64,000 nucleotides of DNA from Hermodice carunculata (lineage: Eukaryota > Annelida > Polychaeta > Eunicida > Amphinomidae), in assembly GCA_964020975.1 (NCBI GenBank), contig OZ026628.1, forward strand, positions 16,790,240 through 16,854,239. Reading direction: 5' to 3'. Numbering within the stretch: the stretch's first letter is position 1; every line of letters begins with the position of its first letter. The position numbers were made by a program, and so were the translations under genes. Positions 1 through 13,851 of this stretch are shown piece after piece. The notes under the pieces were generated by a model. It did no database searches, was not told where the DNA came from, and saw only the letters and a list, made by a program, of their open reading frames with translations.

Positions 1-1168
1 TATTTTGATGTTGAATAATAATGAGTTGGTTTTTCAGTTTCACTTTCCCAGGTCACCCAAGGGTAGCATTAACCTCAAAGGTACTTTGCTATTAGTGTTT
101 ATCTGTAACCTTTGTCTAGGATCACCATAAGCAGTCTATATACCATATGCGTATCACGATTTTGTTTTGTTTTTTGGGGGGGTATTTTTTTTTTTTTTTT
201 TTTTTTTGGTACTGACATTGATGATATACATATTTACTCATCTTGATAATTCCTGATTTTGAAAATTCAATAGAAATCAAGAAATTCCGGCAGCCTTATA
301 TAACAAATTAAGTGCATATGAAACTAGGTACATTAGCACCTGGTTTAAAGAACACCAAAAATATATTTTGAGTGACAATAAAAGGTACACAAAATATCAT
401 TACAAAGAGAAAAACACCTCATAACGCATTATGTTGTATATCTTTCAATTAACAAATATAATAACAATCCCGAAAGTCACAAAAAGGGTAACCTTTTAAA
501 CAAGGCTTCTGATTGGTGGATATTCAAGTCTTTCTGTTATCTCTGGTGATGTTGGTATTGAAGGGATTGTCATGACCTGGATAGTGTTCAACTTGGACTC
601 ATTAAAGAACTACGATGTAGATGTATAATTTTGTGTACTACCATTTCCTTGCTGTACAACAAAATTTTCTCATCGTCCCTATATGAACTCCCTTCCAAAT
701 ACATTATATGTATGTCCATCTACCCCAGAGAAACACATACTTATCAGATTGTTATCTTTCCATAAAAACAAACTGTGAACTGCTGTATCAATCACTAGAA
801 TCATGTATGTACTGCATATTGTACCAATTAGATCTCACAGTGTGTCATAAAATTCGGAGCTGGTATTGTTTAAGTATTATTGCACGTATCAATACATTCT
901 TCTACACTGCCATATTACATTGAATATGGTGATGTGCATACAAGAAAAAAAATTAATACTAGATTTAATTATTCTCCAATCCTTGTGTCCAAATAAAAGT
1001 GTGAATTAATCTATAATGAGAAAAAGCATAGGTCTGCAATACTAAAGCCCACCTGTAAAATTATGCGCTGTTGTCTAACTCAATCCTGTCAAATGCCATG
1101 ATACACTATTTTCCGACTTGAACATTTCGCCTAAGACGACAAAGGAATAATGTTCTATTTGTTTACAG
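1..1168. other. Non-coding, probable intron of gene A
   Basis: No coding exon is supported here. There is a T/G homopolymer patch near 165-208 and otherwise AT-rich unique-looking sequence. Because the next exon (1169) is a transmembrane exon entered in phase 1, this stretch is inferred to be the intron that follows the extracellular exons of gene A, which lie left of the window. Confidence 0.5.
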
Positions 1169-1288
1169 AATCTCATGATACACGATTTACAGTTGTGGCT
1201 ATTATAGACACGCTGTTGACAATAACACTCTTGGTGGCCATATGTATAGTTGTGTACAGACAGAAACGGAAAACAGCCCGTAGCAAAG
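1169..1288 (+). CDS. Gene A: transmembrane exon of an Ig-type receptor (partial gene)
   Basis: A 120-bp exon bounded by an acceptor (GTTTACAG, ending 1168) and a donor (G|GTATGA at 1289), phase 1 at both ends. It reads a short stalk SHDTRFT, a hydrophobic helix VVAIIDTLLTITLLVAICIV, then a basic stop-transfer segment YRQKRKTARSK. This is the layout of a type I single-pass plasma-membrane receptor. A second acceptor (TTTACAG ending 1192) would shorten the stalk by 24 bp in frame, giving a possible splice variant. Splicing to the acceptor at 6775 joins G+AG into a Glu codon and keeps frame into the tail exon. The family assignment rests on the tail exon, on a related tail relic at 32.8 kb and on the Ig exons at 36 kb; the extracellular part of gene A is not in the window. 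Confidence 0.7.
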
Positions 1289-1345
1289 GTATGAAGCAAA
1301 TATGACAAGTGATTGTAAAAATATAAGATTATTAGCATTTGTGTA

Positions 1346-1348
<3 letters not shown>

Positions 1349-1402
<54 letters not shown>

Positions 1403-1418
1403 CGTGTGTGTGTGTGTG
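1349..1418. repeat. (TA)n/(TG)n microsatellite
   Basis: About 25 TA units followed by a TG run. It lies just downstream of the gene A transmembrane exon. Confidence 0.95.
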
Positions 1419-1559
1419 GTGTATGTGTGTTGGTGTGTGCGGTTGGTATATAATTGTGTGGCATTGAATTAATTTTATACAAAGGGATTTTCATGAACAT
1501 GTGCTTTTGACAGAAATATGCCCCTTTTACATGTACAGTCTTTCATGCTCAAGACATGA

Positions 1560-1560
1560 G

Positions 1561-1651
<91 letters not shown>

Positions 1652-1681
1652 TATATATGTGTGTTTGTGTGTGTGTGTGTG
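1560..1681. repeat. (TA)n with (GT)n tail, microsatellite
   Basis: A nearly perfect TA run broken by a few ATGTAT/GCATAT units and ending in GT repeats. The long YI/IY open frames across it are artefacts. Confidence 0.95.
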
Positions 1682-2033
1682 CGATATCACACCACTATTG
1701 CTGGCTAATAAAGGTGACTCCTGATTTGTTCAAGGATATAACCATCAAGCCATTTATATAATGTTTCAATGACACTGTAAAAAGTACAAAGGAAAAGGAA
1801 GAATGTCACAGTGACGTAAAGAAAAATAACACCACCCATTCAAATTGGAAACTACAAGAAAGCATGTAAAGAGGAGTGAGAGCTGATTCCCAGGCAAAAC
1901 AGCATCATCTCCCAAAAATGATTGATACATGAGAATATTAACCGACTGTATTAACTGTACAAACTGAAAAAGGTTTTTTACTCCAGGGCAAATAAAAGTT
2001 TTCTCTGCCTTTTTCCTGAGAAAGTAACCTTGC

Positions 2034-2960
2034 TAACTCAGCTGACTTGACATTTAGCAAAGCTTATGTTAGGGTAAGATATCCATGGTCCATCTGTCGA
2101 TCACAGTTCTTACGTTTTACTTCTTCTTAAACACCAACGGCCCGACTAACTTCAGACTGGTGTGAATATACGTTCAATGAGTCCCTCAAAACTTCGTTCG
2201 CAGTGTCACAAACTAATGGTTTTGTGATTTCTTATGAATTTTATGGTTCATTTTTTGGCCACAAACCTTTAAAATAAAATTCTCGAAACAAACCATTGGG
2301 CCAGTTGCTTTGAAATTGCATACGGGGCACCTCTGCGAACTAGTACACCTTGATTTATTCAATAGGTGGTGCTGTAATTTGTTTTTAACTTTTATAATTT
2401 GTTTGTTACATATCACTGCTTTTGACTTCATGTACGTCCCGGGTTAGATCTCTCATGGAAGGAATTGGAAAGAGTTCCCTCCACTCTGACTACCCACGGT
2501 GTTTTCAACTGTTTTCTCCCCAAACCATTACATAGCAAAGTATAATCCAACATCTGTGTCATGGAGTATTATTAATATAGGCTTGGTCTGATTTGCAGTC
2601 GATGTAAAAAATTGGGGACTATGCTTTTGAAAATTTAATGAACAGGTGGCACTGCAGTGTTTCTATTTTTTTACGAATTATGCGTATTTGCTATTTTTTG
2701 TGTTCTACAAAACATATGCCAGGAACCTGCTCAGTCTTCATATGAAATGAATATTGCCAAAGGGTCAAACAAAAGTTGTATGGTGATGCTGTATATCTAC
2801 AATTTTTAAAGATAATTTTTTAATTCGGATACTAATCAGTTGATGCATTTATTCCTATTTAATATTCTGCAAGCAAATGGGATTGAAACACCAATTTCAA
2901 TATTATAATCTCCAAAACTGTCATCCAGATTCACTCCAAACATAGTGGGGCGGTTTTTTA
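2034..2960 (+). mobile_element. Hairpin-ended dispersed repeat, copy D1 (old, truncated)
   Basis: It begins with CTCAGCTGAC (2037-2046), the same 5' end as copy D3 at 13.85 kb, and then follows the family order: 'ccatggtccatc', a 'ggtggtgctg' block, a 'ggtggcactg' block and 'gtcaaacaaaagttg'. It is much more diverged than D2 and D3 and lacks the 3' hairpin. No protein is encoded; the family is non-autonomous. Confidence 0.6.
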
Positions 2961-2993
2961 CATATACATCTGCCTAGGATGTTCAAATGTTTA

Positions 2994-3009
2994 ATTATTA
3001 TTATTATTA

Positions 3010-3053
<44 letters not shown>
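2994..3053. repeat. (ATT)n microsatellite
   Basis: About 19 ATT/TTA units with one interruption, directly after D1. Confidence 0.95.
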
Positions 3054-4993
3054 GACCAATTCCTCTCAAATTGCACAGGCTAAATTATTACACTCCAGTG
3101 CTTTTGGGGTTTTTTTTTTTTGTTTTTGTTTTTTGGGGGGGGGGGGAGGATTGTTTTTTTGTGTTTTTTTGTTTTTGTTTTGTTAAGGTTTTTTTATTTT
3201 AGTTTTTTGTATGAGTTGTTTTGTTCAATGTTGTGGCAAATATTCATAGTATTCTCAGTTACGGCACACTGCATGCTTTGGGATTCCATATTCACACTTC
3301 CGGACAGAAGGGGCGACTTCCAGAGTGTTTAGCTGACGTTGTACTATTTCAAAAGGTCACAGGGCTAGTTTGATGAATTTAACTCTGCAGTTAATATTTC
3401 GAGACCTTTTTCTGCCAAGATTTGAAGGTTTTACATACAAGTGATCCTCTGTTAGGGACACAGTTAGGCAGTATCGGGGTGATTTTAACCGCATTTCCAA
3501 GGCCATTGGACATAAAATATTGATAATTTGAGAACAGTTTGACTTAGGTTAGCACCCCATAAAGTTCAGACTTACACAGTACAAGGAGCAAAACCTCATC
3601 ACAGAGCCCTCGTTTTATTTTTATATCACTGGCCTTTTTCCAAACATATGTTGTCTGCGCGTTTCTACCAGTTACGTACCTGCATGGTACACGAATTCGT
3701 CGTGCTTGTCGCACTCCTGTTCCCCATAGAGGTAGCAAAAACTATTTGTTTCGTTTTTGCACACCATTTATCCTCAATGGTACTCTGAGAGTATAAAAGA
3801 AACTTTTTGTTACCAACTCATACCATGGTTGCTTGCTACTTACTAAATCATACCATAAGCTAACGATCAGAAAGATGCACCAATGGTGATTATCATATAT
3901 GTTTCCGGTCTTACCTGTCACATAACTCTTATTAACTTTCATCCTTTTAATATAGTTTCAAATTACCTCCAGCTGAGTGTTCTTAAATTCACCACAGGCG
4001 GCCTGGTGATTGCAGGTCATAGTCCTTGGCATTCATCATTCCGACTTGTTGTTCTTAGCTATCTATTGCAACGATATTCGTTTTTTTTAATCCAATCAGC
4101 ATCTTTGTGCCGTCATTGTATACGTTATGCACTTTATTTTATTCGGACTTAATCTAAATCTGACTCTGAATCTGAATTTGTAAGAAAATTACTACCGTTT
4201 TGTAAAGTCAAAAGTAATAGAAAAAAGTTCAGCAAAATGTCCAAGAAGATGAACTTGACCCACTGGAAGACACGCTTGTTACTAGTACCCGTCTCGTCAA
4301 AATTGAATGCCGTCCAAGTGAATTCATTGAAGGACATCGTTTTATTACTGCCAACAAAATTCACGCTCCCTGGCCCATACCCACATTACTTTTCAAGTAG
4401 TGTTTTGATGAATTGTTATTATTTATCTTTCAGTTTATCAGACCATCACTTGGGGGGGGGAACAAATTTGATTTCTTTTCTTTAAATGTTGGGATAAAAT
4501 AACTTGCCATCCTATCTAATGACAATTAAAGAGAGCCTTTGAAATATTCAAACTAAAGCAAACAAAACTTTGCACTTCTTCATCCTGTTCAGCAGCTGTG
4601 AGTATTCATGATTACGATTTGATGAATATGCGCAGAGGCCTCTGCAACCAAGGGAATAAAGGAAACTGCTCTCTGTTGGGACACGAGGCCTTCAGCCAAC
4701 ATGTGGCTGAGAGCAGCCAGTCTTATCTGATTAGTGAGCGTATGCTCACAGCAGGCAACACGTCAAAGTCTCCAACTTTATTCTGTATTTGCCTTGAAAA
4801 ACCGGGTGACGAGTCACTAGTATCAATAAGGGACTGAAACAATCATGAAAGTATTGAACAAAGATGCCTTCAAACCTTTCTCTCCCTTAGTTTAACATTT
4901 CACAGTAGTTAGCTATTGTATGGCGATATGATTTAGATTCCATCGAGTTGCATGAGAAAGATATCGTTCATTGCATATTTGCTCATGCACTTG
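3054..4993. other. Non-coding, intron of gene A
   Basis: Contains a T/G homopolymer tract at about 3108-3200 and otherwise no exon, repeat end or RNA gene I can support. Short open frames here show no recognisable domain. Confidence 0.5.
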
Positions 4994-6655
4994 TTGTCCC
5001 CCGCCACCGAAGGTGGCATAGGGGGACATAGAGTTAGTGAGGATAGGGGGCCTGCCGTCCGTCCGTCCGTCCGTGTGTCCGTCCGGGAGCATAACTTTAG
5101 AACCCTAAGATATAGAATAATGAAATTTACACCAGAGATGCATCATACCATGGACATGTGCACTGTGTATTGTTTTTGACCTTGACATATTTTCAAGGTC
5201 ACAGAGCCCAAGAACATATCCATTTTTGTGTATTATAACTATTTTCGACTTCTTCTCCAGAACCGTCACTCAGATTAAGCTGAAACTTGGTGGATATGTT
5301 CCTTGTAGAAGGGTCAAACAAAGTTGTTCACTATGTGGGAATGCTGCAGATTCCTGATTTTTAACGATTTTTTCAATTCTGGTACTTACCGGTCAATGCA
5401 GCTTTCCCATTGATTACTATGGAAGTCAATGAGCATTCTAATGCTAATTCACATTTTCGACTTCTTCTCCAAAACCGTTATCCATAGTAACTTCAAACTT
5501 GATGGCAATATACATTGAGTGGGTTTCTACCAGTTCTGTTCAAATGTTCATGCTCTAGTAATTTTTGGATTTTTTATGAATTTTTTTGTTCTTTTTTTTT
5601 GGACAAATCTTAAAAATTTTTTCCATTCCGAATCTGCTTACCCAATTGCTTTGATATCACACAGGACGACACCTAGGGACTCCTTGTTGTTAAATGGTTC
5701 ACCAGGTGGCGCTGCAGTTTTTTTTTCTATTTTTTTTATGAATTTTTGTGTGTTATAGCTATTTTAGACTTCTTCTCCAGAACCATCACTCAGATTAAGC
5801 TTACACGTGGTGGACATATTCCTTATGGAAGGGCAAACAAAGTTGTTTACTATGTGGGAATGCTGCCGATTCCTGATTTTTAATGATTTTTTTTCAATTC
5901 GGCTCCTTTGCGGTAAATGCACCTTTCCTATCGATTACCATGTCAATGGGCATTCTAATGCTTATTTAATTTTTTTAAGTTCTTCTCCAAAACCGTTCAC
6001 CCAAATGCTTTGATATCGTACATAGACACTCCCGGGGACACCTAGTTCCCAATTTGTTCACCAGGTGGTGCTTCATTTTTTTTATGATTTTTTTGTATGG
6101 TTTTGCTATTTTTCACTTGTTTTCAGAACCGTTCCTCAGATTAAGCTGAAATGTGATGGATATGTTGTTGTGGAAGGGTCAAACAGTTCTTTACTAGGTG
6201 GCACTGCTTTGGAGTCCTGATTTTTTAGGGTTTTCAATTCGGGTACTTATCGTTCAATGCAGCTCTCCTATTGATTACTATGTAAGTCAATGGGCATTTT
6301 AATGCTAATTCACAGGACAACTGACACGAGATTTACTGTTTACTTGATAACTTGAGATCTGTTTTGAGTTAGTGTCACATATTAATTATTCTATATGAAG
6401 GTCATGCTGAGACAGTACATGAATGGCCTTGACCTCGTTTGTGGAGTCACAGTGCAACATACATGAATTTTACTCTTCATTATAACTTGAGAACTACTTG
6501 AACCTTGATGTTGCACATATAAGTGTTCTTCTATAAAGGTCAGACGTACTCAGAACATGGTGCCCTTGATCCTTTCCCAAGTTCATAGCGCTGCAAGTGT
6601 GACAAATGTCAAGATCAGCTGAGGCACGGGCTGTTCACACAGCCCTCTTGTTTCT
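4994..6655 (+). mobile_element. Hairpin-ended dispersed repeat, copy D2
   Basis: The 5' end is a strong hairpin at about 4997-5031, with arms TGTCCCCC...GGGGGACA and an inner GCCACC/GGTGGC stem, followed by a GTCC-rich run. Internally the block containing 'agattaagctgaaac' recurs about 5273, 5791 and 6141, so the body is an internal tandem array. The 3' end carries TCAGCTGAG (6615-6623) and the hairpin GGGCTGTTCACACAGCCC (6628-6645) followed by TCTTG. Ends and body match D3, except that the 5' hairpin is a different type. No coding capacity. It sits in the last intron of gene A. Confidence 0.75.
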
Positions 6656-6775
6656 GTCTATTGTGGCAGGGGACATACATCCTTTGGATCACTGTGCACT
6701 TGTCAAAACAGTATGCAATGGGCCGTGAAATGTGTTTGCAAGGTATCAGATGTATTTTGATTTTTAATGTTGTAG

Positions 6776-7143
6776 AGCCATGTACAGGAAGAGGTAACTT
6801 AGAGACACATTCCTTTGCCAGTACAGAACCAGATACTGATGTTATTCATGTTACGGCACCACCTGTATTGGCTGCAGAAAAGCCTATTTGTGATCAACAA
6901 CATTTCATTCTACCTTATGCTGTATCTCTGGACAAGCAAAGCAACAAGAGGTCTCGCACATATGCCAATATTCCTGAACATTACAGTGACTCAGCAGAGA
7001 TGACAGATGTTTCGAACAGTATGGCAGATAACCGAAACATAGACTCTGTGGAAAACCAAAACATAGCCTCTATGGACAGCAATCATGGGGCAGACTACAC
7101 TGCCATCCGTACCACGGCAACACACGTAAATACTGAGATATAA
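6776..7143 (+). CDS. Gene A: terminal exon, tyrosine-motif cytoplasmic tail
   Basis: Starts after the acceptor TTTTAATGTTGTAG (ends 6775) in phase 1, matching the donor of the transmembrane exon (1288), and runs 121 codons to TAA at 7141-7143. The product is the intracellular tail of the receptor: hydrophilic, Ser/Thr/Asn-rich, no folded domain. Visible tyrosines are in LPYAVS (Tyr at 6916), RTYANIPEH (6961), EHYSDS (6982) and ADYTAIRTT (7096). YANI fits the YxN pattern bound by Grb2-type SH2 domains when phosphorylated; YANI and YTAI also fit YxxI, but they lie about 45 residues apart and lack the -2 residue of a canonical ITIM, so this is not a standard ITAM or ITIM. A decayed copy of this exon at 32760-32984 shows it belongs to a duplicated family. 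Signalling role is inferred. Confidence 0.7.
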
Positions 7144-7335
7144 CATGCTGTTACGAGGCACATGGGGCATATCCACATGTCTGGATCAATGCATTAGAGA
7201 TTCAAAAGTTGTCAAAAGGTGAAAGATGTAAATGTTGCTATGGCAGATTAGCATAACAGCTGGAGCAGTTAGAACAAAGATTGAAGATTGCATGTGTGTT
7301 CACCAGTATGTTGACATTTATTGAAACAGTTTGCA

Positions 7336-7341
7336 AATAAA
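7336..7341 (+). promoter_or_regulatory. Candidate poly(A) signal of gene A
   Basis: AATAAA about 195 bp after the gene A stop codon, the first such hexamer downstream. Position is plausible for a 3' UTR end; unproven in AT-rich DNA. Confidence 0.4.
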
Positions 7342-8276
7342 AGCTTTGGACACAGCAAAATATGTTCGCGTAGAGTTGCGCATAAGACCTGTCAAAATGA
7401 CAGGCTTCAGATCCATTGTTTGACTTGGGAACATTGTTCCCAATCTACACCAAGGAAAGCTATTCCCTGAGGTAGGCTCTAACCAGGAAAAAAAGATAAC
7501 TTTACTGGCCAGCCTCTGCTTCCCAGAACCCAGGTTTAGTGGTTCTATCCTTGAATCTTTGTTCAAGTGCAAACAATATGTTAGAATTTTATTTAAGTCT
7601 TGAAAGATCCTCTACAATCACACATAGTTTATACAAGGTTAGTTGTTTTTATATTTCATTATTTTGAAATCAAGATCATATTCTTCTGAAGAAATGTTGT
7701 GATGCAAATAGAGGACACATTATCTGCCAGATTTACTGGGGTGTTTTCAATTCCTGTGTGAATAACATTGATAAATGATAATATGCCAAAACAAACAATG
7801 TGGGTTTTTTTTTTACTCTTTATGCTCAATATGCAATTTTTAGTTATGGGGCTGAACAAGGTGACTTTGGGAAGGTTTAAGAATTGATCAATTTCTGTTT
7901 GTGTCTATGTATAGTTGTTTTTTTTTGTTTTTTTTTGCAACGGAATCTTTATGATCGATATGTTGTTTGTATGCTTCTGTTTGCTTTCTTTTGGGGGGGG
8001 GGGTGTTTTGTTTTTTTTTTTGGTCTGATTTTGCTTTTTATTAGGCTTTTTGGCTGTTTTTTTGTTTGTTTTTTTTTAAGAGGGGGGAGTACATGTTGCA
8101 TATAATTTTACACCTTATGCATCTGTTACGTCAAGAGTGAATGAAGTAGCACTATGATTTTTTCTTGTTGGTCTCCGATTACTTTATGCATGTCTACTTC
8201 ATGGTATGTTCGATACTGTAACGATACTGAATGTTTTTCGTTCATTTGCGAAATCTCCATGACCAGTATATATATA

Positions 8277-8371
<95 letters not shown>

Positions 8372-9381
8372 ATATATTCAAACTGTTTGTTCGAGTATTT
8401 ATACTTGTCCTAATGAGCTATGATACATTATGAGAAAGTGTTATAACAGTAAAACATATTCCAGACTTAAGACTATCATTAACCCATTATTCCCAGGCTG
8501 CTTAGTAGTGTATGGTTCTGCCATGCATCTGTAATTGAGCTTGTGTACATGGTCTTACGTGCATGGCCATGGGACCATGGGTGTGTTCTCCGGAGGGTAA
8601 GCTGGGAAGCTCACAGTTCTTGTTCGATAGGAACTCATTTATTGGAATATTGCTGGCTGTTTTATATTTAAGCATTTTACTAATTTTGCGTTTGTTAAAT
8701 CTTTTATTTTTTTATATTAATTCTACAGGTTTGCAATCTGTTCAATTTCCTTTCTTTTGCTGTTACATACTTAATTGGTTGCTGGTACACTGGTAAGTTG
8801 TTGCTGTTACTTTGCTGATCATTTGTCCGCTCATTTGCCACACGATGCCATTTGCAAATCACATTTGACATCACATGCTGCTGTAGTAAGGTACAACGAG
8901 TCTTCGCTATAGTATGGAATGCCAATAGCAATGTTTCCCTACCCCAGTATTGGTGTTTGTAGTCAATAACAGTACCGCAAAGTCATATGAACACAGTTAA
9001 TAAGGCAGGTAAGTTCTCATTTGTAAGTAATGCCAAGACAAATGACATGCAATCTTCTCATGTTTAAAACTGGTTCTTTTTGTGCTGTATCAGTTAGCTG
9101 GTAATATCTTTTATGTGACCTGTGCGATGTTTCATGCAAGAATGATGCAGTGACTAGATTTTTGTGCCGTCCTTTGCTTTTTTGCTGGGATTTAATAAAG
9201 TTGTTAATCATAACGGCTGCCTTAGTTTTCATTTCACATTAACATGATCATTTTCTTTAATAATTAATCTAAAGAAACAACATTGTTTGCATAAATGGTC
9301 TTGTTGATGCTTACTTTTCAAACTAGACATACAATAACTCCACTTTGATTTTTTTAACGGCAAATACATATATCGTATCCG
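7342..9381. other. Intergenic, no gene seen
   Basis: AT-rich sequence with homopolymer T/G patches at about 7917-8083 and the (TA)n tract at 8278. None of the short open frames shows a domain or splice-site context. Confidence 0.5.
8278..8368. repeat. (TA)n microsatellite
   Basis: About 45 uninterrupted TA units. Confidence 0.98.
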
Positions 9382-10161
9382 GTGTTAGTTGAATACGTGA
9401 AACTGATCAAACAATCCCTCATCTCTTCCAAACAGGATTTTACATATTTTCGTTACAACGTTAAATCTTACACTGTTGAAACTTTGATAGATGCTATAAA
9501 ATTTCTTTTGGATAATACTTTTGTTCAATGCAGACCATTGATTTTTCAACAAATTAAAGGCATTGCAATGGGTAGCAAGTGCTTCCCTTTACTGGCAGAT
9601 CTATATTTAACCTGGCTTGAATTTAAGTATATGGATAAATTGATGAAAACGGACTTCGAAATGGCTACAAAATTATCAAACAACGCAAGATATATTGATG
9701 GCATTGCTTGTGTAAATGTCCAAAATTTCAGTGAAATTGCTAAAGAAATTTACCCCAAAAATATCCCTTTGGAGGGTAACAATTCAGATGATTTCAGATA
9801 TGTGTTTTTGGACTTGGATATCCAGGTCACTAATGACAGGTTTTGTATTAAAGTGTATCACAAAAAAGATGAGTTTAGCTTTGAAGTAGTTAACTATCCT
9901 TTCCCGGACAGTAATATTTCGAATACTATTGGATATAATACATTTTTATCACAGGTTTTGAGATTTGGTCGTATTTGTTCTAACTTTTAGGACTTTGCAT
10001 CTAGAACCAAACTTATTTACAATAAACGTGAGTCAAGAGGATTCAAAGATGTACTTTTGATCAAATATTTCTACAAGTTTTGCTGTAAATATCCCGAGAT
10101 GGTTGGAAAGTTTGGCTTTAATAATTTTAGAGAGTTTAGACTTGCCTGTTTCGCTGCTTAA
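9382..10161 (+). pseudogene. Penelope-related reverse transcriptase, 5'-truncated fossil
   Basis: The frame from 9382 reads a reverse-transcriptase palm. It has FQQIKGIAMGSKCFPLLADL (the G.PMG-type box), then RYIDGIACVN where active enzymes have the YxDD-type catalytic box (here the second Asp is Gly, so it is dead), then FLDLDIQ and KVYHKKDEFSFEVVNYPFPD, a thumb-proximal block I recognise from Penelope-related elements of marine animals. An in-frame TAG at 9988 interrupts it, after which the same frame continues with DFASRTKLIYNKRESRGF and KYFYKFCCKYPEMVGKFGF to a stop at 10161. There is no endonuclease domain and the N-terminal half is missing. The Penelope-like assignment is from motif memory and could be a sister RT group. 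Confidence 0.7.
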
Positions 10162-10680
10162 TTTTATCTTTTGGTATCATTCTGTTTAAATGTTCACCTT
10201 TCCGACATTTTAGGCTAGCTTGTTTTTCTGTTAGGTTAAACCCCAGGGTCTATCGGTAGCAAGAAGTAGCCTACGACAGTTACAAGCTTGCCTAATTGTA
10301 CTTGATATCTGGTTAATATTTTCATTGCATTCTCTTGATTTAAAATACAAATGACTTTCATTCTTTTCTGACTTGTCCCATAATTTTACTGTTAATATCC
10401 AAAGATTATTAGAAAGTTTGGCCAAAATAATTTACAGTTTTTAGACTTGTCTGTTTTGATACTTAACTTTATCTTTTGGCACCTTTCTGTTTTAATATTC
10501 ACTTTCAGACATTTTAGGCTTACATGTTTTCTGTCCGATTAAACCCCCTTGGGGCCATGGGTGGCAAGCATCGGCCTACGACAGTTACATGTTTGCCTAA
10601 TTGTACTTAAAATCCTGTTAAGAAAATTGTTTTGATAACATGTTTTTGGCATAAATGCTATTGACTTTCAATCTTTTCTG
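10070..10680 (+). repeat. Two tandem units of about 305 bp covering the RT 3' end
   Basis: The end of the RT frame plus its 3' flank (about 10070-10375) is repeated in diverged form at about 10376-10680. 'gaaagtttgg' recurs at 10106 and 10412, and 'cctacgacagttaca' and 'gcctaattgtactt' recur in both. Head-to-tail partial copies are a known habit of Penelope-like elements, which fits the RT call. Confidence 0.65.
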
Positions 10681-10777
10681 ACACACCAAAATGCGCATAA
10701 GAAAATTGATTTGATAACATGTTTTTGGCATAAATGCTAATGACTTTCAATCTTTTCTGACATACCAAAATGCGCAT
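10620..10777 (+). repeat. 79-bp tandem duplication
   Basis: Units 10620-10698 and 10699-10777, each starting AAGAAAATTG and ending ATGCGCAT, differ at only a few bases, so this is a recent local duplication nested in the older 305-bp array. Confidence 0.9.
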
Positions 10778-12820
<2,043 letters not shown>

Positions 12821-12829
12821 TTTTCCCAA

Positions 12830-13851
12830 AATTTAAATTCAAAAAGCTTTCACACACATTACGTATAGCCACCAAAATGGCAGCAATTAAAGCTTTCTGT
12901 TTTTACACTGAAAGAACAATGTGGATCTGGTCCTTTTGATAGGCATGAATTTTGTCTTCATTTATGTTCATCACAAACTCAATACAGAACTCGTTCAGTA
13001 TGTCCATTTTTGAGACACTTGTGGACAAAGCAAGGATCACCGTATCGTCCATTAGCACCAGTAGGTACAGCCACTTGAGAAGGTGTCAAAGATACACCTT
13101 GTATTAATGCTGCATATAAGTCATTCACAAGACAAGTAAGTAGAATGCAAGACGTTGGGGAGCCTTTCCTTACTCCTAACACAGCAGTGGCAATTGTGAG
13201 ACCTAAAATACACTTCGATATATTGTTCATGGATGCTAAAGCTAATATTAACATCCCAAACGTCACAACACCATCGTTACTACATGTCTTGGCACTCAAT
13301 GGTAAGCCTTTTACAAATCAACAAAGACTACAAAAAACTTATATTTCCTTTTGGACACAAGGTCAATTATCAATTTTAAGGTTGAAATATGTTCTGTACA
13401 TTTCCGCTTTGGCATAGCTTTTGTTTGTTCCCTGTCTGGAGTAAAGCACTTTATCAGCCTGTTGATTAGGGTATAGTCCTAAGTCTTTGCTCTACTGTCT
13501 GTCATACTTATCCACCTATAGTTATCACATAGATTTTTTGTCTTGCTTTTTTAAAGTTTTAAGTTTGACAAGAGTCCAATCACCAGGATAATATGTAAGA
13601 AAAATAATCTTAAACAGGGTGGTCAGGAAGACCAACCATTCAGCAAGCAATGGTCTGAAAAGTCCAGGGATGACGCCATCTGGGCCAATCATGTTGTTCA
13701 CCTTCAATTGTTTTACTTGCGCGTCCATAACTTCACTGGCATCAACAACGTTATCCAAAATAGACATTGAAATATCACTGCTAGTGCATCACTTGTCACT
13801 AACACTAACTCAGCATTTGCTGGGTGTATAAGTTCTTCAAGGTGGTTTTTT
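12830..13851 (-). pseudogene. LINE reverse transcriptase fossil (3' part, broken)
   Basis: Read on the minus strand from 13851 down: HLEELIHPANAE, then MSILDNVVDASEVMDAQVKQL, NNMIGPDGVIPG (RT finger box), AEWLVFLTTLFK, YPGDWTLVKLKTLKKQDKKS, NYRWISMTDS, LINRLIKCFTPDREQTK, STLKLIIDLVSKRKYKFFVV, LGVRKGSPTSCILL and then VLMDDTVILALST, which is the catalytic DD box. The order is that of a non-LTR RT. The frame changes several times, for example between the SPTSC block and the MDDT box, so it is dead. It continues upstream at 15701 after an inserted element. The clade is not assigned. Confidence 0.75.

Noticed and set aside
1075-1761. Open frames rich in Tyr-Ile across TA repeats (also at 8.2, 12.0, 32.6 and 51.5 kb)
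   Set aside because: Pure microsatellite translations.
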